Of a DNA stretch of 60,032 nt, positions 23,075-34,120 are shown one piece after another. The notes under the pieces were generated by a model, which searched no databases, was not told where the DNA came from, and saw only the letters and a program-made list of their open reading frames with translations. The position numbers and the translations under genes were made by a program. This DNA is from Chromera velia. Taxonomy: Eukaryota > Sar > Chromeraceae. Within the stretch, counting starts at the first letter, position 1; every line of letters starts with the position of its first letter. The DNA lies in NCBI GenBank assembly GCA_018398765.1, contig JAHBMJ010005897.1, positions 1 to 60,032 of the forward strand. The letters run 5' to 3'.

Positions 23075-23649
23075 TGTTACGGTCTACTCAGACCGCAACT
23101 TAAGTTTTTGATTATTCTGAGACGTTTTGCTGTCTGTGTCCTTTGGCAGACATCAGGAGAATCACATTGGATGAAATGTGAGCACTGTCGGGTGGCAGAC
23201 TGAGAAGCGGAAGGTCTCGGGTTCGATTCCCACCTCCATCTCTTTTACCTAACTTTCACAAGAAGCCGATTAATCGGTTCTCTATCGGTTAAGGCAAAGT
23301 ATATCAAACTTAATACACTTTCAAAAATGAAAGTCTATCAAACATGATACACTTACATAATTGATACACTTTCACAATTGGTAACCTTTGCAAGAAACAA
23401 GCATAAAATGCAACTTTGAAAAAAAAGAAAAGAAAGAATCGATTAAAAACTTGACCTCGGAGTAACAGAATTGAATCCCAAATCGAGTTGACTTATCTTC
23501 TGGAAGAATTGACTTGAAGCGATCTGAACCGACCTTCACTGACTTCAATAACACTGAGTGAATAATTAAAAGATATTTTCAACTCTAATTCTAGTTCTCT
23601 TCTTCCGTTTCGGCTTCGTCTGACCTACTGAGTCCGGAGGAGCACGGAA
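23075..23649 (+). repeat. 575-bp LTR (copy A)
   Basis: It starts TGTTACGGTC and ends GAGCACGGAA, and is nearly identical to copies B and C. It is followed by a short TGGTGACGCC primer-site remnant, then about 155 bp of 3' internal sequence leading to LTR B. Copies A and B therefore bracket an element that lost almost all its interior, sharing B as its 3' LTR. I see no target-site duplication outside A and C. Confidence 0.8.
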
Positions 23650-23653
23650 TACG

Positions 23654-23817
23654 TGGTGACGCCAGTACTTTGAAGGCGAAGGAGATGATAGTAGTTTTAA
23701 AGGCGCGTGGAAGCGCCTTCGCAAGAAAAGGGCACGTATTATGTCGTACTTTGAAGGCGAAGGAGACGACAGTAGTTTTAAAGGCGCGTGGAAGCGCCTT
23801 ATTGAGGAGGGGGCATG
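23654..23817 (+). repeat. Tandem ~80-bp units ending in a polypurine tract
   Basis: Two units each contain GTACTTTGAAGGCGAAGGAG, AGTAGTTTTAAAGGCGCG and the perfect hairpin AAGGCGC/GCGCCTT. The second ends in the purine tract GAGGAGGGGGCATG directly against LTR B. The first ends in GGGCACGTATTATG, a degenerate version of the tract plus the LTR start. The same arrangement precedes LTR C. Confidence 0.7.
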
Positions 23818-23909
23818 TGTTACGGTCTACTCAGACCGCAACTTAAGTCTTTGATTATTCTGAGACGTTTTGCTGTCTGTGTCCTTTGGCAGACATCAGG
23901 AGAATCACA

Positions 23910-23982
23910 ATGGATGAAATGTGAGCACTGCTGGGTGGCAAACTGAGAAGCGGAAGGTCTCGGGTTCGATTCCCACCTCCAT
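23910..23982 (+). other. tRNA-like segment inside the LTR
   Basis: The 73-base segment ends CGGGTTCGATTCCCACCTCC and contains a perfect polymerase III B box, GGTTCGATTCC (23963-23973). Its ends can pair over six of seven positions (ATGGATG with CCTCCAT). Equivalent segments lie in LTR A (about 23167-23239) and LTR C (about 26882-26954). The T-stem is weak and no good A box or anticodon arm is visible, so it is not a working tRNA gene. Confidence 0.5.
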
Positions 23983-24396
23983 CTCTTTTGCCTAACTTTC
24001 ACAAGAAGCCGATTAATCGGTTCTCTATCGGTTAAGGCAAAGTATATCAAACTTAATACACTTTCAAAAATGAAAGTCTGTCAAACATGATACACTTACA
24101 TAATTGATACACTTTCACAATTGGCAACCTTTGCAGGAAACAAGCATAAAATGCAACTTTGAAAAAAAAGAAAAGAAAGAATCGATTAAAAACTTGACCT
24201 CGGAGTAAGAGAATTGAATCCCAAATCGAGTTGACTTACCTTCTGGAAGAATTGACTTGAAGCGATCTGAACCGACCTTCACTGACTTCAATAACATTGA
24301 GTGAATAATTAAAAGATATATTCAACTCCAATTCTAGTTCTATTCTTCCGTTTCGGCTTCGTCTGACCTACTGAGTCCGGAGGAGCACGGAAGGTG

Positions 24397-24421
24397 TGGT
24401 GACTTGCCGCGAGAGTCGAAC
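24397..24421 (+). other. tRNA primer-binding site
   Basis: The 25 bases start TGGTGACTTGCCGCG and end GTCGAAC, exactly what is expected for pairing with the 3' end of a tRNA from the terminal CCA through the T-loop. It fixes the element's orientation as plus. I cannot name the tRNA from sequence alone. Confidence 0.8.
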
Positions 24422-26789
24422 ACAACCTGCAAAGAGTGAAACTAACTGGAGACTAATCGAGTCTCTCAGCATAGACACTTGGAACATTTCCATTCAGGCA
24501 ACTTCAGAAACTGTCTTCCTTGCCGGGACCCCTAACAAGAGATCGAGAGAGAAGGTCGAACTGTACGGCCAACCACTCCTCTTCAGGAACCAACACCAAA
24601 GAGTTCTCTTCATCCAAGCACACCTGCAAGTGCTGGATCTGGCAGTTCCTTCTGCCACTCGCTGGAGACCTTTCAGAAGATACTTCACCTGTGTGTGGGC
24701 AGCTGTCACTCCTTTAGACCCTGCTGTCCCCGGACTTCCTTTTCTTCCTTCTGAACTCCATCCACATCGGCACGCTTTCACACTTCTGGTACGCTCTAAC
24801 ACCTTCGTCAACCACAAAGAGCCCCTCGAGTTGAGAGGACCGTCACCCTTGACTTGGAGAAAAATCACATCAAAACGGAGCAAACCGCGAAGCGCTGCTG
24901 AATTTTCGTTTTCTTCCCTCTTCTGTCCTTTGAGAAAGATACCCAAACAAAACCAGAGCAAACCGCAAAGCGCTGTTCATTTTTTTTCGTTTCTCTCTTT
25001 TCCATCCCAGCCTCAGTACCATATAGAGCTTGCGCTCCCGAGACAGACATTGGTGAAACAATACAGAATTAAGAGGAAAGGTTATATAAGACTCTTGCCA
25101 AAGATGATTGACTGACCTTCACGCGCTGAATCCAAATACCGCGGGGTCAATTGCTTCCTTGAGCCCGGGCGTGTGACTCCTCCCCCGCCGTGCGGTGGAA
25201 TGCCGGGGCACATGCATGCAACCAAATTATCACGAGACGCCGCGTAACCGAAAATGACTGACCTTTTTGGTCAAGCCAGCAGTTTTTTCCCAAATTGAAC
25301 AGCAACCTCTGCACTCGCAGATGAAACTCCTCCCCACAAACCCTCTAAGAAAAATAATAGCAGTCTCATACAGGCACGAGCGCCTCTGTGGGGGTCGACA
25401 TCCCTCTGAGAATCAGCCTTCTCTGCAAACTGAAACAACGGATGGAGCGACCATTGGATTAGAACTGTGGAACTTCTAGACCTCGCTGGAGCTTGGACCT
25501 CTTGCTAGCTGGCGACGATGGAGCAAGCCTTAGGAGGCTCAGGATAAGTTGCTTATGTATCGATAAAAAAACCTTTTGTTGAGGAATGGAAGATTGGGTG
25601 AAAAAGGTGTGTGTGAAGTAAGACTTAGTATGTGGTGGGATGATACACATGCCAGACTCGAGACAACTGTGTGCACACACATAAAAAAAAAAACAGACCA
25701 ATTGTATGCATGGACTGGCCACCATAATATACACCCATTCACTGTGGTTGGCACCTTGGTGCAATTGACCTCTTGCATCCGAAACGGACCATTCAGCAGA
25801 AGGCTGAGTGTGCCACGGCCCAACAACCACTCTTGGTTGCTTAATCAAGTCGTCGGGATTTCTCTCTGAGAGAGCAGAGCTGAATGAGTTCTTTCTGGTA
25901 TGAACTGTGACGCTTTTTGATGCTGACAAGACTGGATCTTTCGATCTCGAAGTCGAGCCGGGGTGTTAAGATCCATCAGATGTGCAAGATGTACAAGGCG
26001 CAGTGCTGGGCCAATCTGATGCCCCCGAGGGAACGGCAGGCCTGACCTTTGAAAGACGAAGTGTGATCAAAAGTGTAACTAAATGTGACTGCTACCGCAT
26101 GGCCGGGCTCTCTCCGTGGTCGGTAAGCCCCGGTCGCACCGTTCCTCTCGACAAAAGTGAGAAGGTGAAAGGATTGGACGCAGACGATCGCCGATCATGA
26201 AGCGAATGATCGAGCTTCCAAAGCAACGCACCTCAAGGAGTGAGGTTAAGACAAAGGTTTAGAGGATACACTGATGAATCAGTGCAATAGAAGCAAAAAA
26301 ACTGAGTTAAAGGAAGGTCTTGGGAATGAAGTGTCCGCTGTTGACTGTGTATGAGAATTTGAACATTGTTGAGAAACACTGAATCCACAAAACACCACCC
26401 AGTCACAGTGACTGCATACAAAGGCGAAATATCTATTTTTGTCTCTTTCGGAAGCTTTTGCGCCACTTTGATTGGCTGATGGCTGGCTGGTGAAATGAAT
26501 GAAAGTTAAGTAGGCGTCAACGCGTAAATTAGGATAGCAAGAACCTCAGGCGCCGGGACTTCGTGGAACTTCGTCGACGAGCAGACTGGAAAGTGAAGAC
26601 ACCTGTGGATCCTTTTTAAGCCTACCAAGGGGCAAGCAAGAACTCGGTACAACTTTGTGGAATTGAAGGCGCGTAGAACCGCTTTCACAAGAGAGGGGCA
26701 CGTGTTATATCGTACAGTAACTTTGAAGGCGAAAGAGACGACAGTAGTTTTAAAGGCGCGTAGAAGCGCCTTATTGAGGAGGGGGCATG

Positions 26790-27364
26790 TGTTATGGTCT
26801 ACTCAGACCGCAACTTAAGTCTTTGATTATTCTGAGACGTTTTGCTGTCTGTGTCCTTTGGCAGACATCAGGAGAATCACAATGGATGAAATGTGAGCAC
26901 TGCCAGGTGGCAGACTGAGAAGCGGAAGGTCTCGGGTTCGATTCCCACCTCCATCTCTTTTGTCTAACTTTCACAAGAAGCCGATTAATCGGTTCTGTAT
27001 CGGTTAAGGCAAAGTATGTTAAACTTGATACACTTTCAAAAATGAAAGTCTGTCAAAAAAGATATACTTACATAATTGATACACTTTCACAATTGGCAAC
27101 CTTTGCAGGAAACAAGCATAAAATGCAACTTTGAAAAAAAAGAAAAGAAAGAATCGATTACAAACTTGACCTCGGAGTAACAGAATTGAATTCCAAATCG
27201 AGTTGACTTACCTTCTGGAAGAATTGACTTGAAGCGATCTGAACCGACCTTCACTGATTTCAATAACACTGAGTGAATAATTGAAAGATATATTCAACTC
27301 CAATTCTAGTTCTATTCTTCCGTTTCGGCTTCGTCTGACCTATTGAGTCCGGAGGAGCATGGAA
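26790..27364 (+). repeat. 575-bp LTR (copy C)
   Basis: This is the 3' LTR of the element at 23818-27364. It begins TGTTATGGTC, preceded by the purine tract GAGGAGGGGGCATG, and ends GAGCATGGAA. Confidence 0.8.
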
Positions 27365-28027
27365 CAATACATTTATGTTGATCGCCTATTGCATGCAGAA
27401 AATCTATGTAGTACTCCTCAATCGCTGGACTCCTTACCATGTGTTTGATGAATGTCGCGAGCACAAACTCTATATATATGATTCTTGAATTCGATCTCTT
27501 GATGGCTTCATATATAGACTTTCTGTATGTGCGTTCTTAGGTGCGTTCTTGTGTCAAGTCGCTGGATGAAAGAGAATTTCTGGTGCAAGTACATCCGAAC
27601 TTTTGATCCGTGATGTCATCCGATCACTTTTCTTCCAATGCTAGATCCGATCGATCTCGCTGATAATTGTTTTCAATGTGAACATAAATTTCAACTTAAA
27701 GAGACTAAGCTTGTGCCATCTTCTATGTAGGCTAGTTGATTAGTTTAGTTATGAGTCTAACTTATGACTGATTTAATTAACGATCTACTCAAAAACTGAT
27801 TGAAAAATATTTTTTTAAAATAAAGTCTAAACGGCAAAAAAAAAACTTTAATAAAAAAAAACTTTAAAACTTTAGTATCCAACCCTAGGATTTGTGACAC
27901 AGCGTCGAGTGACAAAGGCAGAGGCCCAAAAGCAGCAGATCAGGCAGCAGAGAAAGAAGAAGTGGGTCCTGGAGGAGAGTGAAGATAAAAAGTGATTTCA
28001 ATACCCCCCGTTTTGTTTCTCTCTATT

Positions 28028-28059
<32 letters not shown>

Positions 28060-28640
28060 GAGGGAGGGAGTGTGTGTGTGTGTCACCAGCCTCTATGCAA
28101 GTCAGTGTATCACATCCGACTCGGCATGATCCGAGTCCATTGTCTGGCCGACCGATTCCGACATGGTGACGCATCTGTTGCCATATATTGCCATGCAGCA
28201 TGCATCGATCTGATTCGATCAGCCTCAAGAGCATACATCCTCGATTCATACAAGCAAACAGTTCTACACATGGGTTTTATGCCTCAATCCATAGACCGTT
28301 CTAGAAGACAGAAGTCGCGGAACAATTAAAAAAGCTAGAAAAGACTTTCTTAATTTTAATTTATATCATTGTATTTTGTTTATTTTATTTTATAAAGTGT
28401 GTTTAAATGATATTGTAACATCAGACTACATGTGATTTTTAAGTTTGAGAGTCATTTAAGTCGGTACCAAAAGATCTGATCCGAAATATCCGATACAGAC
28501 CCTCCTTATAGTACCGAGGTACCGAAAGTACCAAGACTTAACAACACTAGATCATGATATATTGTAAGATGGCCTATAAACCGATAAATAATGATAATAA
28601 TGATAATAATAATATCAATAATTATAATGATAATAACTAG
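27365..28640. other. Intergenic, no gene seen
   Basis: AT-rich sequence with a short (GTCT)n run at about 28030-28055 and (ATAATG)n-type repeats at 28585-28630. No coding frame is supported. Confidence 0.5.
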
Positions 28641-29392
28641 GCGACGCACAGTGGTAAAAAAAAAAAAATAGACCTTTCCAGATTTTTTTTTTCTTTTTTT
28701 CTACAAAGGATTTCCCAGAGCACCTCTAGGAGCACCTAGAGGAGCACCTTTTACAAGTACTTTTAAACTAACTTCCTCGCGCATTTATTACTTAACTCAA
28801 AGTTTTAAACATCTTTCAACCCTAGTTTCAACCCTAGTTCTAGTCCTAGTTGTTATTGTACATTTGTCTCTACTAGTGTCTCTACTAGTGTCTTCACCAT
28901 TCCATCATCGACTTTGTTGAACACGGACCAACCGATCTTTTTTCCCTTGTTCAACTACACTGTCATTAGACTTTTCTCTCTTCTCTTTGCTGTGTCTGTT
29001 AAAAAACCTAACCATGTCTTCTTGTTTTCTATTCATATTGACTTGCATCCGCCCTTTCTTTTTCGTAAATTCTGCAGCCACTTCAGTATCATCCCCACGC
29101 CGTATCGACTCGTGCTTTTAGTTGAACACATTTTCACGGCTGGCCGCTGCATCTGCATCATCACTGACAATATCTAGGACGATATACATTTCGAGTCAAA
29201 GCTAGTTTTGGTCAATCTTTTTAAGCGTCTACCAAGCTAAAAGTGAAACTGGGATCCTAGATATGATTCAAACTCTAGTTGAAGCTCGTCATTTAACCTT
29301 TATTTTTTTTTACATATACAATAAAATTTTAAATTAAAAAAAAAAAAGAATAAACGTTTTCAGATTTTTTTTTTTTTACCACTGTGCGACGC
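28641..29392. mobile_element. 752-bp terminal-inverted-repeat element
   Basis: The left end, GCGACGCACAGTGGTAAAAA, is mirrored at the right by TTTTTACCACTGTGCGACGC. The flanks are CTAG (28637-28640) and TTAG (29393-29396), a possible 4-bp or 3-bp (TAG) target duplication. Poly(A)/poly(T) tracts follow each end inwards. The interior has one 87-codon frame with no recognisable domain, so the element looks non-autonomous. Confidence 0.65.
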
Positions 29393-29416
29393 TTAGGATA
29401 ATAATAATAATAATAA

Positions 29417-29754
29417 TGGAGATTTTAGGAAATTGAAAGTCTTTTCCAACAGCTGAGATCTTATGTTGTCTGTATACAAATGTGTCGGTAGGAGCACACG
29501 GTCAATCTACCATAATCCAGTACAATCCAACAGGCTGCTGTCTGATTCAATTGGAATTTATCGAATACATGCTAATTAAACGACATACAAAAAACGTATG
29601 CATGCGAAAAACCATCGGAGACTGAAGCTTCGCATATATGCCGAGCTAAGCATTAATAGCTCGAAATCAGCATGCCAATTAATCGCAGTATTACGTCGAT
29701 CCTTGCAAGCCGATGGATAGACCGTAAGTATGATTAGAGAACACACGTAGTATC
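29417..29754 (-). repeat. 338-bp terminal direct repeat (element 3' end)
   Basis: It starts TGGAGATTTTAGGAAATTG and is collinear, without indels, with the repeat at 34121-34458. I count about 13 differences, all transitions. Penelope-like elements often carry such 'pseudo-LTRs'; true LTRs are the alternative. Confidence 0.85.
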
Positions 29755-29878
29755 CCGCGTGCGACGCCCCTCCGTATCCATACCGCTCTCTTTTGTTTAT
29801 CGCTGACGGTTCTTAGGTGCACTTGCGGAAGCAAACGACAACAAAAGGCTGTAACGTTAAAAATCAGTCATATGTAGA

Positions 29879-30574
29879 TTATTTTAGAACAAAACAAAGA
29901 AAGGACAAACGCGCTTTCCAAAGAGAATGAAGACCATCATCACCAGTCCGACGGACTGCAGACATGAACAAATCAAGTAAAAACAAAACAGGCCATCTCA
30001 AAATATACAACTCCAAAAACAGAAAAGTAAGTTCGTCAACCAGGACAACCGCAGGTGCATTACAAGAAAGAAGTGTCCGGATAAGATGAGAAGATATTAG
30101 GCCCTTCTTGGCCGAAACAGAAGGAACACAGAAGAAAGCATGCATCAGACGCACTCTACAAAGTGAAGGCAGGTTAGGAAAAGACGACCATGATCCTCCA
30201 GAAATGGGCAACAGAGAAAAAGCAACCAAATCACAAAAGAAATTAAAAAGAACATCACGGTTAGGATTAACAGCAGTAAAAAGCAAAATCGAAAGAGATT
30301 CCGGCAACGAAAAAAGACGTAGACCAAGCACTGTAGATCCCTTTTGACGCTCTAAAACGTATACAGGACTGTAGAAGTCTTCCTCAAGTAACTTTTCCAT
30401 CATGGGGTCATCCGGTACGTCACTCATACCACAGTCAGTCCTAAAAACAATCGTTCTATCGTCCATGTATCTCCCTGCCATCCATTTCTCCCCCCCTATG
30501 AAGGCTTCGATCTCATCAATGCAACAGAGTACTCTTTCCACGCAGCAAAAAATCGGGCCCCACCAGGAGAGCAC
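29879..30574 (-). pseudogene. Reverse transcriptase C-terminal region
   Basis: The frame begins near motif B and reads through YMDD (GRYMDDRTIVF) to DFYSPVYVLERQKGSTVLGLRLF, which corresponds to RT motifs D and E, then a hydrophobic tail. Motif B is in a neighbouring frame, separated by a stop after GFS. The same segments in the same order occur in the copy at 9.2-13.0 kb. It is a retroelement relic, not a host gene. Confidence 0.65.
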
Positions 30575-30582
30575 GGACTCCC

Positions 30583-32004
30583 TTAAGAAAAACCTTCATG
30601 CTGTCTGACTATCTTCCCTTGAACCCGAATTACATTCAAAACAAAATCAAGATTAATTATATGAGCCAGCATATCAAGAGGGCAAGAAAGTGCATTCGCA
30701 TAATTGCAGTGGGAGGATAAAAAAACAATAGGTTTTAAGTAACGTCTCCGAGAATACCACTTCTCACCCTCTCCCGGACCCGCCTCCTTAATACAAAAAG
30801 ACTTATGGGTGGGCAACACAGCAAAGCGATATCTAGAGGAAGAATGAATGAAATGAATAAAGTCATAATCAGTCAGCTTTGTAGGGAGAAGGCGAAGCCT
30901 CACGTTTAACAATGGAGACACAGTTTTCCTTATCTCCTCAAACATGGCAAAATAAAAAGATCGGAAAAAAGACAAGTCAGCGAGGGGCACCCGAATTGTA
31001 ATCAGCTCCCCTCTAAGCAAAGTCGCTGCTGACCAGCCATTCAACTCGCACATTTGTCTCACATTCAAGTTAAAAGTTGCCCTCCCTCTCCCAAGAATCC
31101 CGCCCCTGGGCACCATGCGCATACATGCACTCAAATCATTCTTTGTCGCATCAAATGAACGAAGAGACGAATCGGGAAGGACCTTCTTGAACAATGTAGT
31201 CAGCAGTCGTGCATGAAAAAGAGAAATCACGTCCCCTTCCCCTCTCTTCGCCCCCACACCCTCTTCACCAGTGACCCTGTAGAGGAAAAGGGAGCAAGAT
31301 TGGAAAATGCCCCCTTTATCAACTCTTCCCGCCAACTTCGACATGTGAACAGAAGATTCAAGTCTCCTCCTCAGATTTGAGACCCTGTCACTACACCTGC
31401 ACGCAATTGAGCGAACATCCCTTTTATTATGGCCCCTCAAATTATGTACCGGTTCATTCTTGAATCTCCTCAACACACCAACTGTATTCCATGTAGGTTT
31501 GTATGCACGAATACATAAGTATTCCATCATGCGCAAATTCATCTGACCACCCTTAATCTTTGCAATAGGAAGGATAACAAAGAGGCCGTGTCTGGAAGCA
31601 TCAGCAGACAAAACAGAATAGAAGCGATGTACATACCCACGACCCATCTTATTATATTTCTTCCCAACGCGATACGGTTTTAATACACTCGTGAGGTGCT
31701 AAAAGAACCGATCGAACGCCCTACCAATGGTACTTCCAATATAAAAGCCTCTCTTCCATCGTGACCAAATCAAATATATTACTCCCTTGTCCCACCATGA
31801 TGCATCCTCTCCCACCCCAGCACAAGCATCCTTGACCTCTCTCAGAAAGGAAGAATATTTCGTATCAGACAGACCTAACCATGTAGAAGCAGCCAGCGAA
31901 TGGGAATATACAAGTCTCCTCAAACATTTCTGACCAAACCCTCTCTTAAAGACAGTCCGAAGCTTGTAAGAAGGATCCATCACATCCTCAGGGGACGTAA
32001 GCAT
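30583..32004 (-). pseudogene. GIY-YIG endonuclease and RT N-terminal region
   Basis: The first frame (32004-31699) ends GVIYLIWSRWKRGFYIGST followed by IGRAFDRFF and a TAG at 31699-31701. The same frame continues HLTSVL... into the next ORF (31647-30583), which supplies RFYSVLS and MMEYLCIRAYKPTWN. Together these give the GIY and YIG strands, the Arg and His, and the catalytic Glu and Asn of the fold. The RT N-terminal part follows. Relative to copy 1, about 1 kb is missing between LRLLPTKL and HSSSRYRFAVL (near 30880), taking RT motif A with it. Confidence 0.7.
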
Positions 32005-32379
32005 AACATGGAGAGTATATGAAGGTGGCTGTGTTGTCTAAATAACAAGAACCATCGTCAACGGGCAATCGCATCTGTGAATCTCCGATGCGCAAACAGG
32101 ACAAGCTTGAACTGCGTGCACATACTATTAGAGGGATGCAACAAATATCCGCACCCCAGCCAATCTGAGAGAAAGACGATCAAGGTCAGACTCCACTTTC
32201 TCTCTCACACTTTCCCTGCTAAAACCCCTTCCATTCCCTGTATCCTTCCCAATCACTCCTACCAGTTCCCTCACTTTCTCATGCAATTCATCAGACAAAG
32301 ACAACAAAAAAGAAGAATCAAAATTAATTTGAACATTCAACTGACCACTGCTCCTCCCGACATGCTCTTGAGTCCCTAG

Positions 32380-33783
32380 TCACTCAGGTCCCACCTGGCG
32401 ACCTCCCATTCCCTTCCCCCTCTCTCCCTCCTTCTCTTGCTGCAGACAGAGAGCCTCAACCCTCTTCTTCTGTATGATGAAAGCATAAACGAGTTCCAGA
32501 AGGTCACAGCCCTCCAGATCCCCGTCCACTGCACTGTCCCTCAGCGCTAAGATCATCTCCCTCCTCACCTGGCCCCACCGTGTTTCACTGCACATGACAA
32601 ACACCATCAGTCTGGCATCATCCATACATTCTTGCCAGAGTTTCCCCCCCAAACCTCTATTCTTCGGTTGTCGATACACTAGAAGGTTAACCAGTGTCTC
32701 GTATGCGATCCTCTCACCTCCCATCGGCACATTCGGGGGGAAGATTTGCATTTCATTCATTGTGGGCCTGTCCCTCCCGGCAGAGTCTGACGATGGTCTG
32801 AAGGGCGTCACAGCTCTCTTTCGCATCTGCTGACCCTCTCCCTCTCTCTCCTCCATGGATCTTGGGGTCACAAACCCCGAGTCTGTGTTCCCCTGCTTCC
32901 CCTCCGAGGAATGCGTTACCTGCCTCACTCGCTTAGGTGACCCTGTCCCTGTCTGCCTACCAAAGCTATCCTGCATCCCTCCCCCCCCCACCCCGTTCAC
33001 CCCTGTATTACCGTTCATTCTCGGCCTTCCGTTAGGCACCATCAGACTAATTCCCCCATCCCCTTTCTTCCCATCATTCATTCCTCTGTTCACCATTCCA
33101 CCCCCCCCAGTCTGGCGTACATCCACCCCTGTGTTCGGAATCCCCTTCTCTGTCACCCCAGGGCCATCTATATCTACATCCTCAACTGTGATCCCCCCCG
33201 ATTGGATGTCACAGGTCGGGTACATAGAGTGTTTCCCACCCATTGGCCCACTCCCCCCTCCTCTCCAGGTTTTCTTCATCTCTTCCTGAAGACGAACAAC
33301 CCGCCCATGAATTTCCATGACTCCATACTCTTTCACCATCTCCGCCACTGAGCACAACATCTCACTCGCCACATCTACCTGTGCCCCCGCTCTGGCAGCT
33401 ATATGTTCAGTGGCCAGGTATGTGTCAATGTATGCAGCCCCCTCACTTCTCACTTTGTTCGTCAGCCTCCGGTTGTATTCTTTGTATTTCATTCCCTTCT
33501 GCATCATCATATACTCCCTTCTGGATTTCGAGAACACCCCGTCGAGCGGCATCTGAAGCATTAGCATCAACACCCCCTCCACCATCTCATCACACGCTTC
33601 CTTCACCTCCATCATTCCGATATGTGCCTTTTCATTTATCTCTCCCCTCTTCTTCATTTTTTTCGACGGTATGATCAGTCTATTGTATGCCTGTTTATTT
33701 ATTACCTCTACCTTCATAGAGGACTCGAGGGCATCCTTGTTCATGGCTTTCAAATTTGCAGCGTCTGCCACCCTCATCTTCAT
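32380..33783 (-). CDS. ORF1 of the retroelement (Gag-like position)
   Basis: The intact 467-codon ORF starts MKMRVADAANLKAMNKD. It has helical, charged N-terminal (about 1-170) and C-terminal (about 350-450) parts separated by a Gly/Pro/Asp-rich linker. There is no CCHC knuckle, esterase or RRM that I can see. Position before the enzymatic ORFs suggests an RNA-binding or particle protein, as in other retroelements, but that is inference. A short out-of-frame ORF just upstream (34002-33790, MRDSEMCKSVKERLG...) may be its original N-terminus. Confidence 0.55.
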   Translation of the reverse strand: MKMRVADAANLKAMNKDALESSMKVEVINKQAYNRLIIPSKKMKKRGEINEKAHIGMMEVKEACDEMVEGVLMLMLQMPLDGVFSKSRREYMMMQKGMKYKEYNRRLTNKVRSEGAAYIDTYLATEHIAARAGAQVDVASEMLCSVAEMVKEYGVMEIHGRVVRLQEEMKKTWRGGGSGPMGGKHSMYPTCDIQSGGITVEDVDIDGPGVTEKGIPNTGVDVRQTGGGGMVNRGMNDGKKGDGGISLMVPNGRPRMNGNTGVNGVGGGGMQDSFGRQTGTGSPKRVRQVTHSSEGKQGNTDSGFVTPRSMEEREGEGQQMRKRAVTPFRPSSDSAGRDRPTMNEMQIFPPNVPMGGERIAYETLVNLLVYRQPKNRGLGGKLWQECMDDARLMVFVMCSETRWGQVRREMILALRDSAVDGDLEGCDLLELVYAFIIQKKRVEALCLQQEKEGERGKGMGGRQVGPE

Positions 33784-34120
33784 CAGGACCTATTCTGTCA
33801 TTCCCGTCATCCCTGTGTCGAACGTATGGACGATGACCTCGTCCGCCTTCAGCTTATGACCCGGCAGATATGGTTTTACAACCATTCTATCTGGGATCCT
33901 CTTCCTTGGCTCAACCATTCTCCCTATATCCGGGGGCGCCTCTTCTATTTCCACCTGACCGAGCCGTTCTTTCACTGACTTGCACATCTCTGAGTCCCTC
34001 AAGTGCCTAAGAATCAGTCTACAGGAACAACAGAGAAACTGGGTTTCACTGCATGCACGTGACGGTCTATAGAATTCTAAGGTTCAAGGTAAGGAGCCGA
34101 CCCGGAAAAAGAATCTATAA

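Larger units (their letters stand above)
23818..27364 (+). mobile_element. LTR retrotransposon without recognisable gag-pol
   Basis: LTR B (23818-24392) and LTR C (26790-27364) are each 575 bp and nearly identical. Four bases after LTR B lies a primer-binding site that begins TGGTGACTTGCCGCGAGA and continues to 24421; it is the complement of a tRNA 3' end with CCA, including the T-loop TTCGA. A polypurine tract (26776-26789) precedes LTR C. The 2.4-kb interior has no protease, RT, RNase H or integrase motif in any frame. Its longest frame (24396-25115) is Pro/Ser-rich and lacks an early ATG. The structure is that of a non-autonomous LARD-like element needing a partner's enzymes. Confidence 0.8.

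Noticed and set aside
23910-23982. A functional tRNA gene
   Set aside because: The B box is perfect, but the T-stem has only three pairs, and no clear A box or anticodon arm is present; it also repeats in every LTR.
24396-25115. 239-codon frame as the gag gene of the LTR element
   Set aside because: It begins in the primer-binding site without an ATG and has no Gag motif; the composition is Pro/Ser/Arg-rich.
28914-29177. 87-codon frame inside the TIR element as a transposase
   Set aside because: It is too short, hydrophobic and lacks any DDE or zinc motif.
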